Positions 24,412-33,622 of a stretch of DNA of 64,000 bases are shown here, one piece after another; the first letter of the stretch is position 1; each line of letters begins with the position of its first letter. Source of the stretch: Mesorhizobium xinjiangense (lineage in GTDB: Bacteria > Pseudomonadota > Alphaproteobacteria > Rhizobiales > Rhizobiaceae); the NCBI RefSeq assembly GCF_009749525.1, contig NZ_WOAC01000013.1, positions 124,001-188,000 of the forward strand, given 5' to 3'. The position numbers and the translations under genes were made by a program. Under the pieces are notes generated by a model, which had not been told where the DNA came from, ran no database searches, and saw only the letters and a program-made list of their open reading frames with translations.

Positions 24412-25479
24412 TTGAGAGCGGTACGTTTTCACGGTGCCAAGGACATTCGTGTCGAGGATGTGGGGGAACCAGCGGGCAATATCGCAGCGGACGACGTCCT
24501 TATTGCGCCCATCGTCACCGGTATCTGCGGCACCGATCTTCACGAATACGTTACAGGCCCGATTGTCACGCCGGTCCAGCCGCACGTCTATACGGGTGCC
24601 GCCAACCCACAGATACTCGGACACGAGTTTTCGGCCAGGGTTCTCGCCGTGGGAGACGCAGTCAGCTCGGTCTCGGCAGGCGATCGTGTCTCGGTCCAGC
24701 CGCTCGTTTCGCCTCGACACGACTACTATGGCAAACGCGGCCTCTACCATTTGTCCCCGCAGCTCGGTTGCGTGGGTCTCAGTTGGGCCTGGGGCGGCAT
24801 GGGCGAGAAGGCGATCGTCAAGGACTACAACGCCCAGCTCGTGCCCGACGGCATTACCGACGAACAGGCTGCGATGATCGAGCCCGCGGCGGTTGCCCTG
24901 TACGGCGTGGATCGCGGCGGGGTCGAGGCGGGTTCCACCGTTCTCGTTTCGGGGGCGGGCCCGATAGGCGCGCTCACGGTTCTCGCCGTCCGCGCAGCGG
25001 GTGCCGCGACGGTTATTGTTTCCGAACCGAACCCTAACCGCCGCCGCATCATGTCCAATATGGCGCCCTACGCCCACGTCGTGGACCCGGGCTCCGGTGA
25101 CCTTGCTCAAGTCGTTGGCGACTTCACAGAAGAGGGCGTGGGCGTCGACGTCGCCCTCGAATGCGTGGGCCTGGAGGCATCGCTCAACGCCTGCGCCCAG
25201 TCCGTCCGCCGCCAAGGAAAGGTGGTTCAGGTGGGTCTGCACATGAAGCCTGCGAACGTCGATGCGATGCTTTGGGCGCTCAAGGACATCACTGTCGAGG
25301 CGACCTGGTGCTACCCGACGCAGATCTGGCCGCGCATCGCTCGGATGATCGAAGCCGGCATCTTCCCGGTGGAGAAAGTCATCACAGCACGCATCGGCGC
25401 CGAGGATGTGGTCGAAAAGGGCTTCGAGGCGCTGCTCGATCCCGCGGGCGAGCAACTGAAGATCCTCGTGACGACCTGA
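24412..25479 (+). CDS. Zinc-type medium-chain alcohol dehydrogenase without structural-zinc cysteines, copy 1
   Basis: This 355-residue MDR enzyme keeps the catalytic-zinc set (GICGTDLHEY with Cys, GHEF with His-Glu, MIEPAAVALYG with Glu) and the NAD motif SGAGPIGALTV. It most resembles butanediol/threonine/sorbitol dehydrogenases. The lobe that normally carries four structural-zinc cysteines (here about residues 103-125, SPRHDYYGKRGLYHLSPQ) contains none. The start is TTG 24412 after a GGGAGGG. It is the first gene of the operon and probably oxidises a secondary ring or polyol hydroxyl. Confidence 0.87.
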   Translation: MRAVRFHGAKDIRVEDVGEPAGNIAADDVLIAPIVTGICGTDLHEYVTGPIVTPVQPHVYTGAANPQILGHEFSARVLAVGDAVSSVSAGDRVSVQPLVSPRHDYYGKRGLYHLSPQLGCVGLSWAWGGMGEKAIVKDYNAQLVPDGITDEQAAMIEPAAVALYGVDRGGVEAGSTVLVSGAGPIGALTVLAVRAAGAATVIVSEPNPNRRRIMSNMAPYAHVVDPGSGDLAQVVGDFTEEGVGVDVALECVGLEASLNACAQSVRRQGKVVQVGLHMKPANVDAMLWALKDITVEATWCYPTQIWPRIARMIEAGIFPVEKVITARIGAEDVVEKGFEALLDPAGEQLKILVTT

Positions 25480-25513
25480 TCAGAAGCGACATCGAAGAAA
25501 GAGAGCCAGGATA

Positions 25514-26584
25514 ATGACGGACAAGAACGTCGCGTTGATCGTCGGGGCCACGGGGCTCTCGGGCAGCTACACGGGCCGCCACCTCAAGGACAACGGTTGG
25601 ACCGTCGCAACTGTGTCGCGCAGCGACGCGGATCTGGACTGGTCCGACCGGCACATCGCGGCCGACTTGACCGATGCCGAGCAGAGTAAGGCTGTGCTTT
25701 CGGCTGCCGCCGATGTCAGCCACGTCTTTTACTGCACTTGGTCGCGGCAGGCGAGCGAGGATGAGAACGTCCGCGTCAACGGACTGATGATCCGGAATCT
25801 ATTCGATGGTATCGCGGACGCGCCGGTGAAGCATGCGGCTCTCGTCACTGGGCTGAAGCACTACCTCGGCTCCTTCGATGACTACGCGAAGGTCACGCCT
25901 TACACGCCGTTCCTGGAGTCGGGTCCGCGCCTGCCTGGGCCGAACTTCTACTACGCACAGGAGGACGTCCTCTTCGAGATGGCCGAGAAGAGGGGCTTCA
26001 ACTGGTCCGTGCACCGCCCGCACACGATGATCGGGCTTGTCGTCGGCAACTACATGAACATGGCCGTGACGCTCGCTGTCTACGCCTCGATCTGCAAGCA
26101 CACCGGTCGACGCTTCGTGTTTCCAGGCTCGCCGCAGCAGTACAACTGCGTCACCGACGTGACCGATGCACGGCTTCTTGCGAAGCAGCTTCTCTGGGCA
26201 GCGACGACACCCGAGGCAGCAAACATGCCGTTCAACACCGCGAATGGCGACGTCTTTCGCTGGACATGGCTATGGAAGCAGATCGCTGACTACTTCGAAC
26301 TGGAGGTCGCAGAGTATCCCGGCCACCCGACGCCACTCGAGGAGCAGATGGCCGGTGCGGACACGATCTGGAAGGAGGTCGTGTCTAAGCACGGCTTGCA
26401 GGACACCCCGGTGAACAAGCTCGCCTCCTGGTGGCACAGTGACGCTGATCTCGGGCGTGAGCTCGAATGCTTCACTGATATGACCAATAGCCGGAAGCTC
26501 GGCTTCGACGCCTACCAGGCAACGCGCGGGAGCTTCATCGACGTCTTCGACGAGCTGCGCGCGCGCAAGCTTATTCCGGCCTGA
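25514..26584 (+). CDS. PRISE-family NAD(P)H enone reductase (progesterone 5-beta-reductase/iridoid synthase-like SDR)
   Basis: This 356-residue extended SDR has GATGLSGSYTGRHL in place of the usual TGxxGxxG. It also carries the PRISE-specific motifs TGLKHYLGSF, NFYYAQEDVLFEM (Tyr of the active site) and WSVHRPHTMIGL. The plant enzymes reduce the double bond of enones or cyclise 8-oxogeranial; bacterial homologues are little studied. In this operon an alpha,beta-unsaturated ketone intermediate would be a logical substrate. It follows the alcohol dehydrogenase by 34 bases, with AGGATA before the ATG. Confidence 0.85.
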   Translation: MTDKNVALIVGATGLSGSYTGRHLKDNGWTVATVSRSDADLDWSDRHIAADLTDAEQSKAVLSAAADVSHVFYCTWSRQASEDENVRVNGLMIRNLFDGIADAPVKHAALVTGLKHYLGSFDDYAKVTPYTPFLESGPRLPGPNFYYAQEDVLFEMAEKRGFNWSVHRPHTMIGLVVGNYMNMAVTLAVYASICKHTGRRFVFPGSPQQYNCVTDVTDARLLAKQLLWAATTPEAANMPFNTANGDVFRWTWLWKQIADYFELEVAEYPGHPTPLEEQMAGADTIWKEVVSKHGLQDTPVNKLASWWHSDADLGRELECFTDMTNSRKLGFDAYQATRGSFIDVFDELRARKLIPA

Positions 26585-26607
26585 ACCCAAGGAGCAGGGA
26601 CAAGAAG

Positions 26608-26892
26608 ATGCATTATGTCGTCCATTGCCTCGACCATGACGGTGCCGTGCAGAAGCGGCTCGACAACTACGAGGCCCACAAGGACTACCTCGCTTCCACA
26701 TCGATGAAGACGGTCATTTCGGGGCCTCTTCTCGCGGATGACGGAGAAACCATGATCGGCAGCTGTTTTGTGGTTGAGGCCGACAGTAAGGCGGACGTGG
26801 AGGCCTTCAACGCCAACGATCCCTTTGCCAAGGTCGGCCTTTGGAAGCAGGTGTCGATCCATCCGTTCAATAAGCGCGTGGACAACCGGTGA
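26608..26892 (+). CDS. YciI family protein
   Basis: This 94-residue protein matches the YciI ferredoxin-like barrel, with HYVVHCLDHDGAVQKRLDNY, a histidine in EAHKDYL, DDGETMIGSCFVVEADSKAD and a terminal NDPFAKVGLW. YciI-like domains include muconolactone-isomerase-related enzymes and a chlorohydroquinone dehydrochlorinase, so a small isomerase or lyase step is plausible. The stop overlaps the next ATG by one base. Confidence 0.88.
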   Translation: MHYVVHCLDHDGAVQKRLDNYEAHKDYLASTSMKTVISGPLLADDGETMIGSCFVVEADSKADVEAFNANDPFAKVGLWKQVSIHPFNKRVDNR

Positions 26893-27932
26893 TGGCGGGT
26901 CCCGTTAAAGTCGCGCTCGTAGGCCTCGGCTGGTGGGGGCAAAAGATGCTCTCGGTACTCGAAGCCGCGCCGGAGGAAATTGCGGTTGTCCGCGCCGTCG
27001 AGCCCAACCTCGACGCCGTGCGGGAGCTCTGCAAAGGCAAGGGCATTCCGCTCTCCACCGACTATACGGACGCGTTGGCCGATCCAGAAGTGGAAGCCAT
27101 CGTCCTTGCCACGCCGCATTCCATGCACACCTCCCAGATCGCAGAGGCCGTGGCCGCGGGCAAACACATTTTCTGCGAGAAGCCACTCGCGCTGACCGCC
27201 GAGGAGGCCGCTCGCTCGGTTGCGCTCTGTGCTGTGGCGGGCCTTGTGCTTGGCATGGGCCATGAGCGGCGCTGGGAGCCGCCAGTGGCCGAGATGCTGG
27301 CGATGGCCGATGCCGGCGAGCTCGGTCGCATTCACCAGATCGAAGCCAACTTCAGCCACAACAAGTTCGTGAACCTCGACAAGGACAACTGGCGAGTGAA
27401 GTCGACGGAGGCCCCTGCGGGCGGCATGACGGCGACTGGAATCCACCTTCTGGACCTGTCGGTTCGCTTACTCGGCCCCGCAGAAAGTGTGCTCTGCATC
27501 TGCGAGCAGCTCTCATCGGATCTGCCCCAGGGCGACACGGTAGCTGCTTACATCAAGTTCGCGGGCGGCGGCACGTCCTACGTCTCGGCGTCTCTCGCCA
27601 ACCCCTTCATGTCGCGCTTCACCGTGTACGGATCGAAGGGCTGGATCGATATCCGCGACAAGGCCCATGTAGAGGCTCCGGACGGCTGGGTCGTGACCTC
27701 CGCCCTGACGGGCGGCCCCATCAAGTCGGTTGAGATCGGCAAGTCGGAGCCCGTGAAAGACAACCTGGTCTCCTTCGCACGCGCCGTTAGGGGAACGGAG
27801 GCCTACCCGATCACCGCTGATCACCTGGTCAACAATATTGCGCTCTTAGAGGCGGTTTTCAGATCCGCACTCAGTGGCGAAATTGAGAAAGTGGCCCGCC
27901 CGGCAGGTAATAAGCTGGAGAAAGCGTTATGA
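26892..27932 (+). CDS. Gfo/Idh/MocA family oxidoreductase
   Basis: This 346-residue enzyme has VALVGLGWWGQKML as the NAD Rossmann opening, the catalytic EKP in FCEKPLALTAEEA, and a C-terminal substrate domain with GIHLLDLSVRLLGP. ATG 26892 overlaps the YciI stop; GTG 26889 is possible. Enzymes of this family act on inositols, sugars and related cyclic polyols, which supports a polyol-like substrate for the importer. It overlaps the following dehydrogenase by four bases. Confidence 0.88.
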   Translation: MAGPVKVALVGLGWWGQKMLSVLEAAPEEIAVVRAVEPNLDAVRELCKGKGIPLSTDYTDALADPEVEAIVLATPHSMHTSQIAEAVAAGKHIFCEKPLALTAEEAARSVALCAVAGLVLGMGHERRWEPPVAEMLAMADAGELGRIHQIEANFSHNKFVNLDKDNWRVKSTEAPAGGMTATGIHLLDLSVRLLGPAESVLCICEQLSSDLPQGDTVAAYIKFAGGGTSYVSASLANPFMSRFTVYGSKGWIDIRDKAHVEAPDGWVVTSALTGGPIKSVEIGKSEPVKDNLVSFARAVRGTEAYPITADHLVNNIALLEAVFRSALSGEIEKVARPAGNKLEKAL

Positions 27933-28909
27933 AAGCCCTGATCTTCGACAAACCCAAGAAGCCTCTGATCACGCAGGTGCAGACGCCCGTGATTGGCGAC
28001 AACGAAGTGATGATCCGCTCGCGCCGCGTGGGCATATGCCACTCGGACTACGAACTCTTGGCCGGCCAATACATCATTCCGATCTCCTATCCCGTCACCC
28101 CCGGCCACGAATGGGTGGGTGAGGTAGTCGAGGTCGGTAAGAACGTATCGAGCCTTGGGGAAGGTGATCGGGTGGTGGGCGAATGCGTCATCCAGACACC
28201 CGAGCGCATCCACCATTTCGGCTTCTCAATGGACGGTGCGGACCGCGAATATTTTGCGGCCCGCCCCGAATGGCTTCACAAGCTCCCCGACGCCGTCGAC
28301 GATGCCCAGGGCGCGCTGATCGAACCCTTAACCTGCGGCTATTATGCGGTGCTGCGCCACGGCGGAGTAGACGCTTCGCAGACGGTCGTGGTCTCGGGCG
28401 GCGGCACCATCGGCCTCGTGTCCGCGGCGGCGGCCATAGGTATGGGCGCGCGGGTGATCGTGGTGGATCCAGTGCCACTCCGCCGAGACATCGCGATGAA
28501 GCTCGGCGCGGACGGCACCGTCGATCCCTTGGACGGCGACCCGGTCGAGACGGTGAAGGAGATGACGAAGGGCGGCGCGGACCTGACTGTCGAATGTGCA
28601 GGCCATCCCGCCTCGCTCGCCAACGTTTTCGACTACACCCGCGATGACGGCTGCGTATCGATGGTGGGCATCAACATTAGCCAGAAATTCCCAGTAGAAC
28701 TCGGCAAGATCCAGATCAAGAACCTCTCCGTGAAGGGCTGCATCGGCTCACCCGGCGTCTGGCCTGCGGCGATCCGGTTCCTGGAGCGGACGGGCCTCGA
28801 TCTCTCGCCGATCCAGACCCACACCTACGGGCTCGCCGACGCGCTGAAGGCACTCGACATCGGCAGGGATCCCGAGAAAGCCGTGAAGGTCACGCTGGAG
28901 ATCGCCTGA
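27929..28909 (+). CDS. Zinc-type medium-chain alcohol dehydrogenase without structural-zinc cysteines, copy 2
   Basis: This 326-residue MDR enzyme keeps the catalytic-zinc residues in VGICHSDYELL, GHEWVGEV and ALIEPLTCGYYAV, and the NAD motif SGGGTIGLVSA. As in copy 1, the structural-zinc loop has lost its cysteine cluster (about 95-118, PERIHHFGFSMDG). At 326 residues it is shorter than the usual 340-350. L-threonine/L-iditol-type dehydrogenases are the nearest families I recognise. Two such enzymes in one operon suggest two successive secondary-alcohol oxidations. Confidence 0.86.
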   Translation: MKALIFDKPKKPLITQVQTPVIGDNEVMIRSRRVGICHSDYELLAGQYIIPISYPVTPGHEWVGEVVEVGKNVSSLGEGDRVVGECVIQTPERIHHFGFSMDGADREYFAARPEWLHKLPDAVDDAQGALIEPLTCGYYAVLRHGGVDASQTVVVSGGGTIGLVSAAAAIGMGARVIVVDPVPLRRDIAMKLGADGTVDPLDGDPVETVKEMTKGGADLTVECAGHPASLANVFDYTRDDGCVSMVGINISQKFPVELGKIQIKNLSVKGCIGSPGVWPAAIRFLERTGLDLSPIQTHTYGLADALKALDIGRDPEKAVKVTLEIA

Positions 28910-28937
28910 GGGCGAAACGGGCAGGGAGGCGCGGACG

Positions 28938-29975
28938 ATGACACAGGCCCGCAATGTCGATACCGGCAAGGCCATGCGCATGGGCGGCGGCATGGCGCTG
29001 TCCAAGGGATTCGTGACGATCGTGGTCTCGACAATCGCGCTGATAGTCCTGTGCTTCATCTTCGCGCCATCTGCCGTGACGGCGGGCTCGCTCATGGGCA
29101 GCCTCCCCTTCGCCGCTGTACTCGCCATCGTCGGACTCGGACAGATGCTGGTCGTCCAGCAGGGAGGCTTCGACCTGTCGGTGCCGGGCGGCGTCTCGCT
29201 CGCCGTAGTGATCGCCACGCACACGGCCAACGGCAACGACACACTGCTCCTGAATGCAGTGTTGTTCGCCTTCGGCTGTGCGCTGTTAGCGGGCGTCCTT
29301 AACGGGCTCATGGTTGCGATCTTCAAGCTGAACGCGATCGTCGCCACGATCGGCATGAACACGCTTCTCTTTGGGGCTGTTTTCGCCGTGTCAGGCGGTG
29401 TGCCACGGATCACAACAGATCTCCTAGCCGAGATCGCAGGCGCCCGCACCTTTGGCATCCCGAATTCGGTATTCTTCGGCCTTGCCATCCTCACGCTCGT
29501 CTCCTTCGTCATGAAAAGGACCGTCGCCGGGCGGCGCTTCGAGGCCATAGGGGCCAATCCGCAGATGGCCCGCACGGTTGGGCTGCGCGTCGAGGTCTAC
29601 GAGGGCATGGCCTATGTAATGGCGCAGCTGCTCTACTGCACAGCCGGCATTCTGATCGCGGGCATCACGAGGGAGCCGACAGCCTTCCAGGGCAACTCGC
29701 TTTTGCTGCCGTCGGTGGCCGTGGTCGCGCTCGCTGGAGTGTCGCTTCTGGGTGGGCGCGGCTTCCCGATCTCTGTCGTCGTCGCCGCCTTCTTTCTCAA
29801 CCAACTGAGCCAGTTCGCACTGTCTATCGGGATTCCCTATTCGGCTCAGACCATCGTCCAGGCCCTCGCCCTCGTCTTCGGGATCGGCGTCTACTCGATC
29901 GATTGGGCCGGGCGCTTCAAAAACACCAACCAGCGTTCAACGGAGGAGGAAAACCATGGAAACCAGACTGCTTAA
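28938..29975 (+). CDS. ABC transporter permease, ribose (RbsC) type
   Basis: This 345-residue inner-membrane protein has the BPD_transp_2 pattern of sugar permeases, with LGQMLVVQQGGFDLSVPGGV, LNAIVATIGMNTLLFG and AIGANPQMARTVGLRV, the last being the ATPase-contact loop. About nine hydrophobic segments are visible. Its last 20 bases overlap the start of the binding-protein gene. A second permease domain is fused to the ATPase downstream, so the channel is probably a heterodimer. Confidence 0.9.
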   Translation: MTQARNVDTGKAMRMGGGMALSKGFVTIVVSTIALIVLCFIFAPSAVTAGSLMGSLPFAAVLAIVGLGQMLVVQQGGFDLSVPGGVSLAVVIATHTANGNDTLLLNAVLFAFGCALLAGVLNGLMVAIFKLNAIVATIGMNTLLFGAVFAVSGGVPRITTDLLAEIAGARTFGIPNSVFFGLAILTLVSFVMKRTVAGRRFEAIGANPQMARTVGLRVEVYEGMAYVMAQLLYCTAGILIAGITREPTAFQGNSLLLPSVAVVALAGVSLLGGRGFPISVVVAAFFLNQLSQFALSIGIPYSAQTIVQALALVFGIGVYSIDWAGRFKNTNQRSTEEENHGNQTA

Positions 29976-31020
29976 GGGTGGCGTCGCCGCGCTTGCGCTA
30001 GGCGCTGCCTGTACGCTCGGAACCGCCGCGTCAGCTCAGGACACGCCGTCCTGGTGCGGAGCAGCGAAAGCCACACTCGCGCTGCTTGACGGGTTCGGCG
30101 GCAACAGCTGGCGCATCGTTACGGCCGAGGCCGGTCGGGAGGAAGCCGCCCGCTGCCCCAACATTACGGAATACTTCTATGCCGATGGTCAGGGTGACAC
30201 CCAGCGCGCGATCTCGGACATCAACTCGATGGCTGCCCGCGGTGTCGACGCGCTTGTCGTCTTCGGAGATGCCGGACCGGCGGTTCTTCCCGCACTCACC
30301 AATGCCTACCGCTCCGACGCCGTCGTCGTACCCTACCGCGTTAATGTCGGCGGCGAGGCTGGCACGAACTACACCCGCTTCGTCGGCGCGTCCTTCGTGG
30401 ACGACGGTATCAGCTGGGGCAACTTCATCGCCGAGCAGTTCCCGGACGGCGCGAACATCCTCTTCCTCTCCGGTCCCGCCGGCAACAGCCAAGGGCTCCA
30501 GGAACTCGAGGGCATGCGGCAGGTGCTGGACGACAGCTATGTCTTCCTCAATCCCGAACCATTTGCCGTCACCAACTGGGACCCCTCGCTCACGCAGCAG
30601 GTCCTGTCGGCGGCCATCGCGCAGCATGACAACATCGACGTGATCGTGTCCGACTTCGGGCCATCGCTTGTGGGCGCCCTTCCAGTCTTCGAGAACTTCG
30701 ATCGCTCAATCCCGACGATCGTGACCTCGGACGGCAACTCGCTGGGCTGTTTCTGGAATGAGAACCACGAGAACCACCCGGACTTCGATCTCTTCACGAT
30801 CGAGACCGGGACCGACAACGTCCGCCTGGCCGTGCAGTGGGCCATCGCGGAAGCCACGGGCGGCGAGGCGCCCGACGCCGAGGTCTTTATCTCCAGCCCA
30901 TTCGAGAACTCAGTCACCGGCGAGCCAAATCCCGTGCAGTGCCGCGATGATCTCCCCGGTGCGATCTACCTGTCTTCCGGCGTGCCCGCAGACCGTCAGG
31001 CAGAGCTCGTCGGCAACTGA
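29956..31020 (+). CDS. Sugar-type ABC transporter substrate-binding protein
   Basis: This 354-residue periplasmic protein has a signal peptide (about 1-27, GGVAALALGAACTLGTAASA, cleavage before QDTPSW) and a type-1 periplasmic fold of the ribose group (Peripla_BP_4), with LDGFGGNSWRIVTAEAGR, SDINSMAARGVDALVVFGD and LSGPAGNSQGLQELEG. GAGGAGG precedes the ATG. It should define the substrate imported by the operon; the ribose-like family favours a sugar, polyol or cyclitol over a simple aromatic acid. Confidence 0.9.
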   Translation: METRLLKGGVAALALGAACTLGTAASAQDTPSWCGAAKATLALLDGFGGNSWRIVTAEAGREEAARCPNITEYFYADGQGDTQRAISDINSMAARGVDALVVFGDAGPAVLPALTNAYRSDAVVVPYRVNVGGEAGTNYTRFVGASFVDDGISWGNFIAEQFPDGANILFLSGPAGNSQGLQELEGMRQVLDDSYVFLNPEPFAVTNWDPSLTQQVLSAAIAQHDNIDVIVSDFGPSLVGALPVFENFDRSIPTIVTSDGNSLGCFWNENHENHPDFDLFTIETGTDNVRLAVQWAIAEATGGEAPDAEVFISSPFENSVTGEPNPVQCRDDLPGAIYLSSGVPADRQAELVGN

Positions 31021-31084
31021 TCCGACCAGGCTCCGGGCGGGCGATCCCTCCGGAGCATCCCCCGCTATCAACGGGACGACGCGA

Positions 31085-33616
31085 ATGATGCAAATGGCCG
31101 AACTCAAGACCTCCACGGACACCGTCGACATCAGGAACGAGGCTCCGGCCCGCACAGTGATCCGGATGACCGATGTCTCAAAGGCGTTCTCCGGCGTTCA
31201 GGCGCTGGCGAATATAAGCGTGGAGTTCTTCGCCGGCGAGGTGCACGCCATTCTCGGTGAGAACGGCGCAGGCAAGTCCACGTTGATGAATATCATCACC
31301 GGCGTCCTTCAGCCGGATACAGGGCGCCTGGAGTTCGAGGGGCGGGACGTAATGCCGCTCGACCCCGAGAAGTCCTCGGCGCTCGGTATCTCGATCTCCT
31401 ATCAGCATCCTGCGATCCTCGAGGACATGAGCGTGCAGGAGAACCTGCAAGTGGCTTTGCCTGCGGACGTGTTCGAGACCAGAGGTCTTCGGGAAACTGC
31501 CCGGCGCCTTCTCGACGAAGTCGGCCTCCACGTGCCGCTCAACATGCGGACCGAGGAGCTTACCGTTGCGCAGAAACACCTGTTGGAGCTGGCCAAGGCG
31601 CTCGCCTTAAACCCTAAGGTCCTGATCCTCGACGAACCGACGGCCTCGCTCGATCAGGATGCGACCGATATGCTCTTCGCCCGCGTGCGCGATCTAAAGG
31701 CGAGGGGCACTTCCGTCATCTACATCACGCACCGTTTGGCCGAGCTGCGGAAGATCGCCGATCGCGTCACGGTCCTGCGCGACGGCCGCAAGCGCGGCAG
31801 TACGCTCGCAAGCGAAGTGTCAAACCAGGACCTGCTCGACATGATCGTCGGGCGAAAGCTGGAATCGGCCTTTCCACAAAAGTGCGAGGACCCGAGCCCG
31901 CTTGTCAATTTCGAGGTGAATGGGCTCACGGGGCGCAAATTCGCGGACGTGGAGTTCGAAGTTGGCCGCGGGCAGATCATCGGCATCGCAGGGGTGGAGG
32001 GCAACGGACAGGTCGACCTGATGCGGGCGCTTGCGGGTCTGCAATCGTGGAAGGGCACGATCAAGCTCGACGGCAAGGCGCTCTCCGCGCGGCAGATCAA
32101 GCACAAGGCCGCATACATGCCGTCCGACCGGCATTCCGAGGGCGTGGCCAAAGATCTCACCGTCCGCGAGAATGCGACTGTCGCTTCGCTGGAGAAATAC
32201 GCGACAGGAGGCGTCCTCAGCCGCCGCCATGAAGACGAGAAGGTGCAGGAGGTATTCCGGTCCCTCGCTGTCAAGGCGTCCAGCACCGAGGCCAAGATCC
32301 TCTCTCTCTCGGGTGGAAACCAGCAGAAGGTCGTGATGTCTCGCGCGCTCCTCTCGGAGCCCGGCTTCATCATCGCCGACGAGCCGACGCAGGGCGTCGA
32401 CGTTGGTGCACGGTTCGAGATCTACCGCATCCTGCGCGAGGTCTCTAACGCGGGCACGCCCGTCATCGTCAACTCGTCCGATGCGGCCGAGCTCAAGGGG
32501 CTCTGCGACGTCGTCGTGGTCATGTCGCGCGGGCGCATCGTCAAGACGCTGCGCGGAGACGAGATCACTGAGCCCAACATCGTCGGCGCCGCTGTCGCCG
32601 CCGACACCGAGACCCACCACTCCGAGGAGGCGCGCAGCTCCGCGAGCGGGATCGGCTTCAAATTCCGCCGGTTCGTCCAGACCGACAACGCGACGGTCGT
32701 TCCACTCACCATTGTGGCGGTCCTGCTCGCGCTCTACATATTCTGGCAGAACGAGAACTACCTCTCGTCCTTCAACGTCTCGAACATACTGATCCTCGCA
32801 ACTGCGCTTGGCTTCATCGCGCTTGGGCAGACCATCGCGCTCCTGATGGGCGGAATCGACCTGTCGGTGGGGCCGCTCGCCGGCTTCCTCGTGGTGATTG
32901 GCTCCTTCTTCGTGAACGACGGACAGGCAGCGACCACGATGGCGCTCGGCTTCGTGCTGATGTTCTGCGCGGCGCTGCTCGTGGGTCTCATCAACGGCTG
33001 CCTCATTCGCTTCGGCAACTTCACCCCAATCGCCGCGACACTCACGATGTTCATTGGCCTTCAAGGCATGAGCTTCGTTCTGCGCGATGGCCCGGGCGGC
33101 TACATCGCCTTCAGCGTCATCGACACGCTGACATATCGGATCGGATCCGTGCCAATTGCCTTCATCCTGCTTGTCTTCTTCGCGCTCGTCGGTGAATGGG
33201 TTCTCCGCCGCACCCGGCCTGGCTGGCAGCTCCGCGCGGTGGGTTCGAACGAGGAGTCGGCCCGGCGGATCGGGGTGCGGATCGACCGAACCTTCATCGC
33301 CGGCTATATCGCCGTCTCTCTCCTGACCTTTATTGGCGCGATCATGCTGATGGCGCAGATCGGCGTCGGCGACCCGGCGCAGGGCGTGAACTACACGCTT
33401 GGCAGCATCACGGCGGTGGTCCTCGGCGGCACGAGCCTGCGCGGTGGACGGGGTACTTTCATCGGCACAGTTCTGGGCGCGCTCCTCCTGACCGAGGTTC
33501 TGAACGCGGTATCCTTCCTTGGCCTCTCGCAGACGTTCCAGTACGGGTTCCAGGGCTTCCTGATCCTCGTTGCGGCGTTGATCTACTCGACCGCGCGCCG
33601 CCGGCCCGAGGAGTGA
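31085..33616 (+). CDS. Fused ABC ATPase (RbsA type) and permease (RbsC type)
   Basis: This protein of about 843 residues contains three domains. The first ATPase domain (about 25-250) has Walker A GENGAGKST and LILDEPTASLD. The second (about 265-515) has the degenerate GVEGNGQVD typical of RbsA and the signature LSGGNQQKVVMSRA. The membrane domain (about 540-835) has LGQTIALLMGGIDLSVGP and VGSNEESARRIGVRI. RbsA and RbsC are normally separate; here they are one chain without stop or shift. In-frame ATGs at 31085, 31088 and 31094 are all possible; the first is used. Confidence 0.9.
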   Translation: MMQMAELKTSTDTVDIRNEAPARTVIRMTDVSKAFSGVQALANISVEFFAGEVHAILGENGAGKSTLMNIITGVLQPDTGRLEFEGRDVMPLDPEKSSALGISISYQHPAILEDMSVQENLQVALPADVFETRGLRETARRLLDEVGLHVPLNMRTEELTVAQKHLLELAKALALNPKVLILDEPTASLDQDATDMLFARVRDLKARGTSVIYITHRLAELRKIADRVTVLRDGRKRGSTLASEVSNQDLLDMIVGRKLESAFPQKCEDPSPLVNFEVNGLTGRKFADVEFEVGRGQIIGIAGVEGNGQVDLMRALAGLQSWKGTIKLDGKALSARQIKHKAAYMPSDRHSEGVAKDLTVRENATVASLEKYATGGVLSRRHEDEKVQEVFRSLAVKASSTEAKILSLSGGNQQKVVMSRALLSEPGFIIADEPTQGVDVGARFEIYRILREVSNAGTPVIVNSSDAAELKGLCDVVVVMSRGRIVKTLRGDEITEPNIVGAAVAADTETHHSEEARSSASGIGFKFRRFVQTDNATVVPLTIVAVLLALYIFWQNENYLSSFNVSNILILATALGFIALGQTIALLMGGIDLSVGPLAGFLVVIGSFFVNDGQAATTMALGFVLMFCAALLVGLINGCLIRFGNFTPIAATLTMFIGLQGMSFVLRDGPGGYIAFSVIDTLTYRIGSVPIAFILLVFFALVGEWVLRRTRPGWQLRAVGSNEESARRIGVRIDRTFIAGYIAVSLLTFIGAIMLMAQIGVGDPAQGVNYTLGSITAVVLGGTSLRGGRGTFIGTVLGALLLTEVLNAVSFLGLSQTFQYGFQGFLILVAALIYSTARRRPEE

Positions 33617-33622
33617 AGACAA

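Noticed and set aside
24208-25455. Upstream extension making the dehydrogenase at 23287 a 722-residue protein
   Set aside because: The added part is antisense to the MDR dehydrogenase at 24412 and has no protein features; a good ribosome binding site marks ATG 24207.
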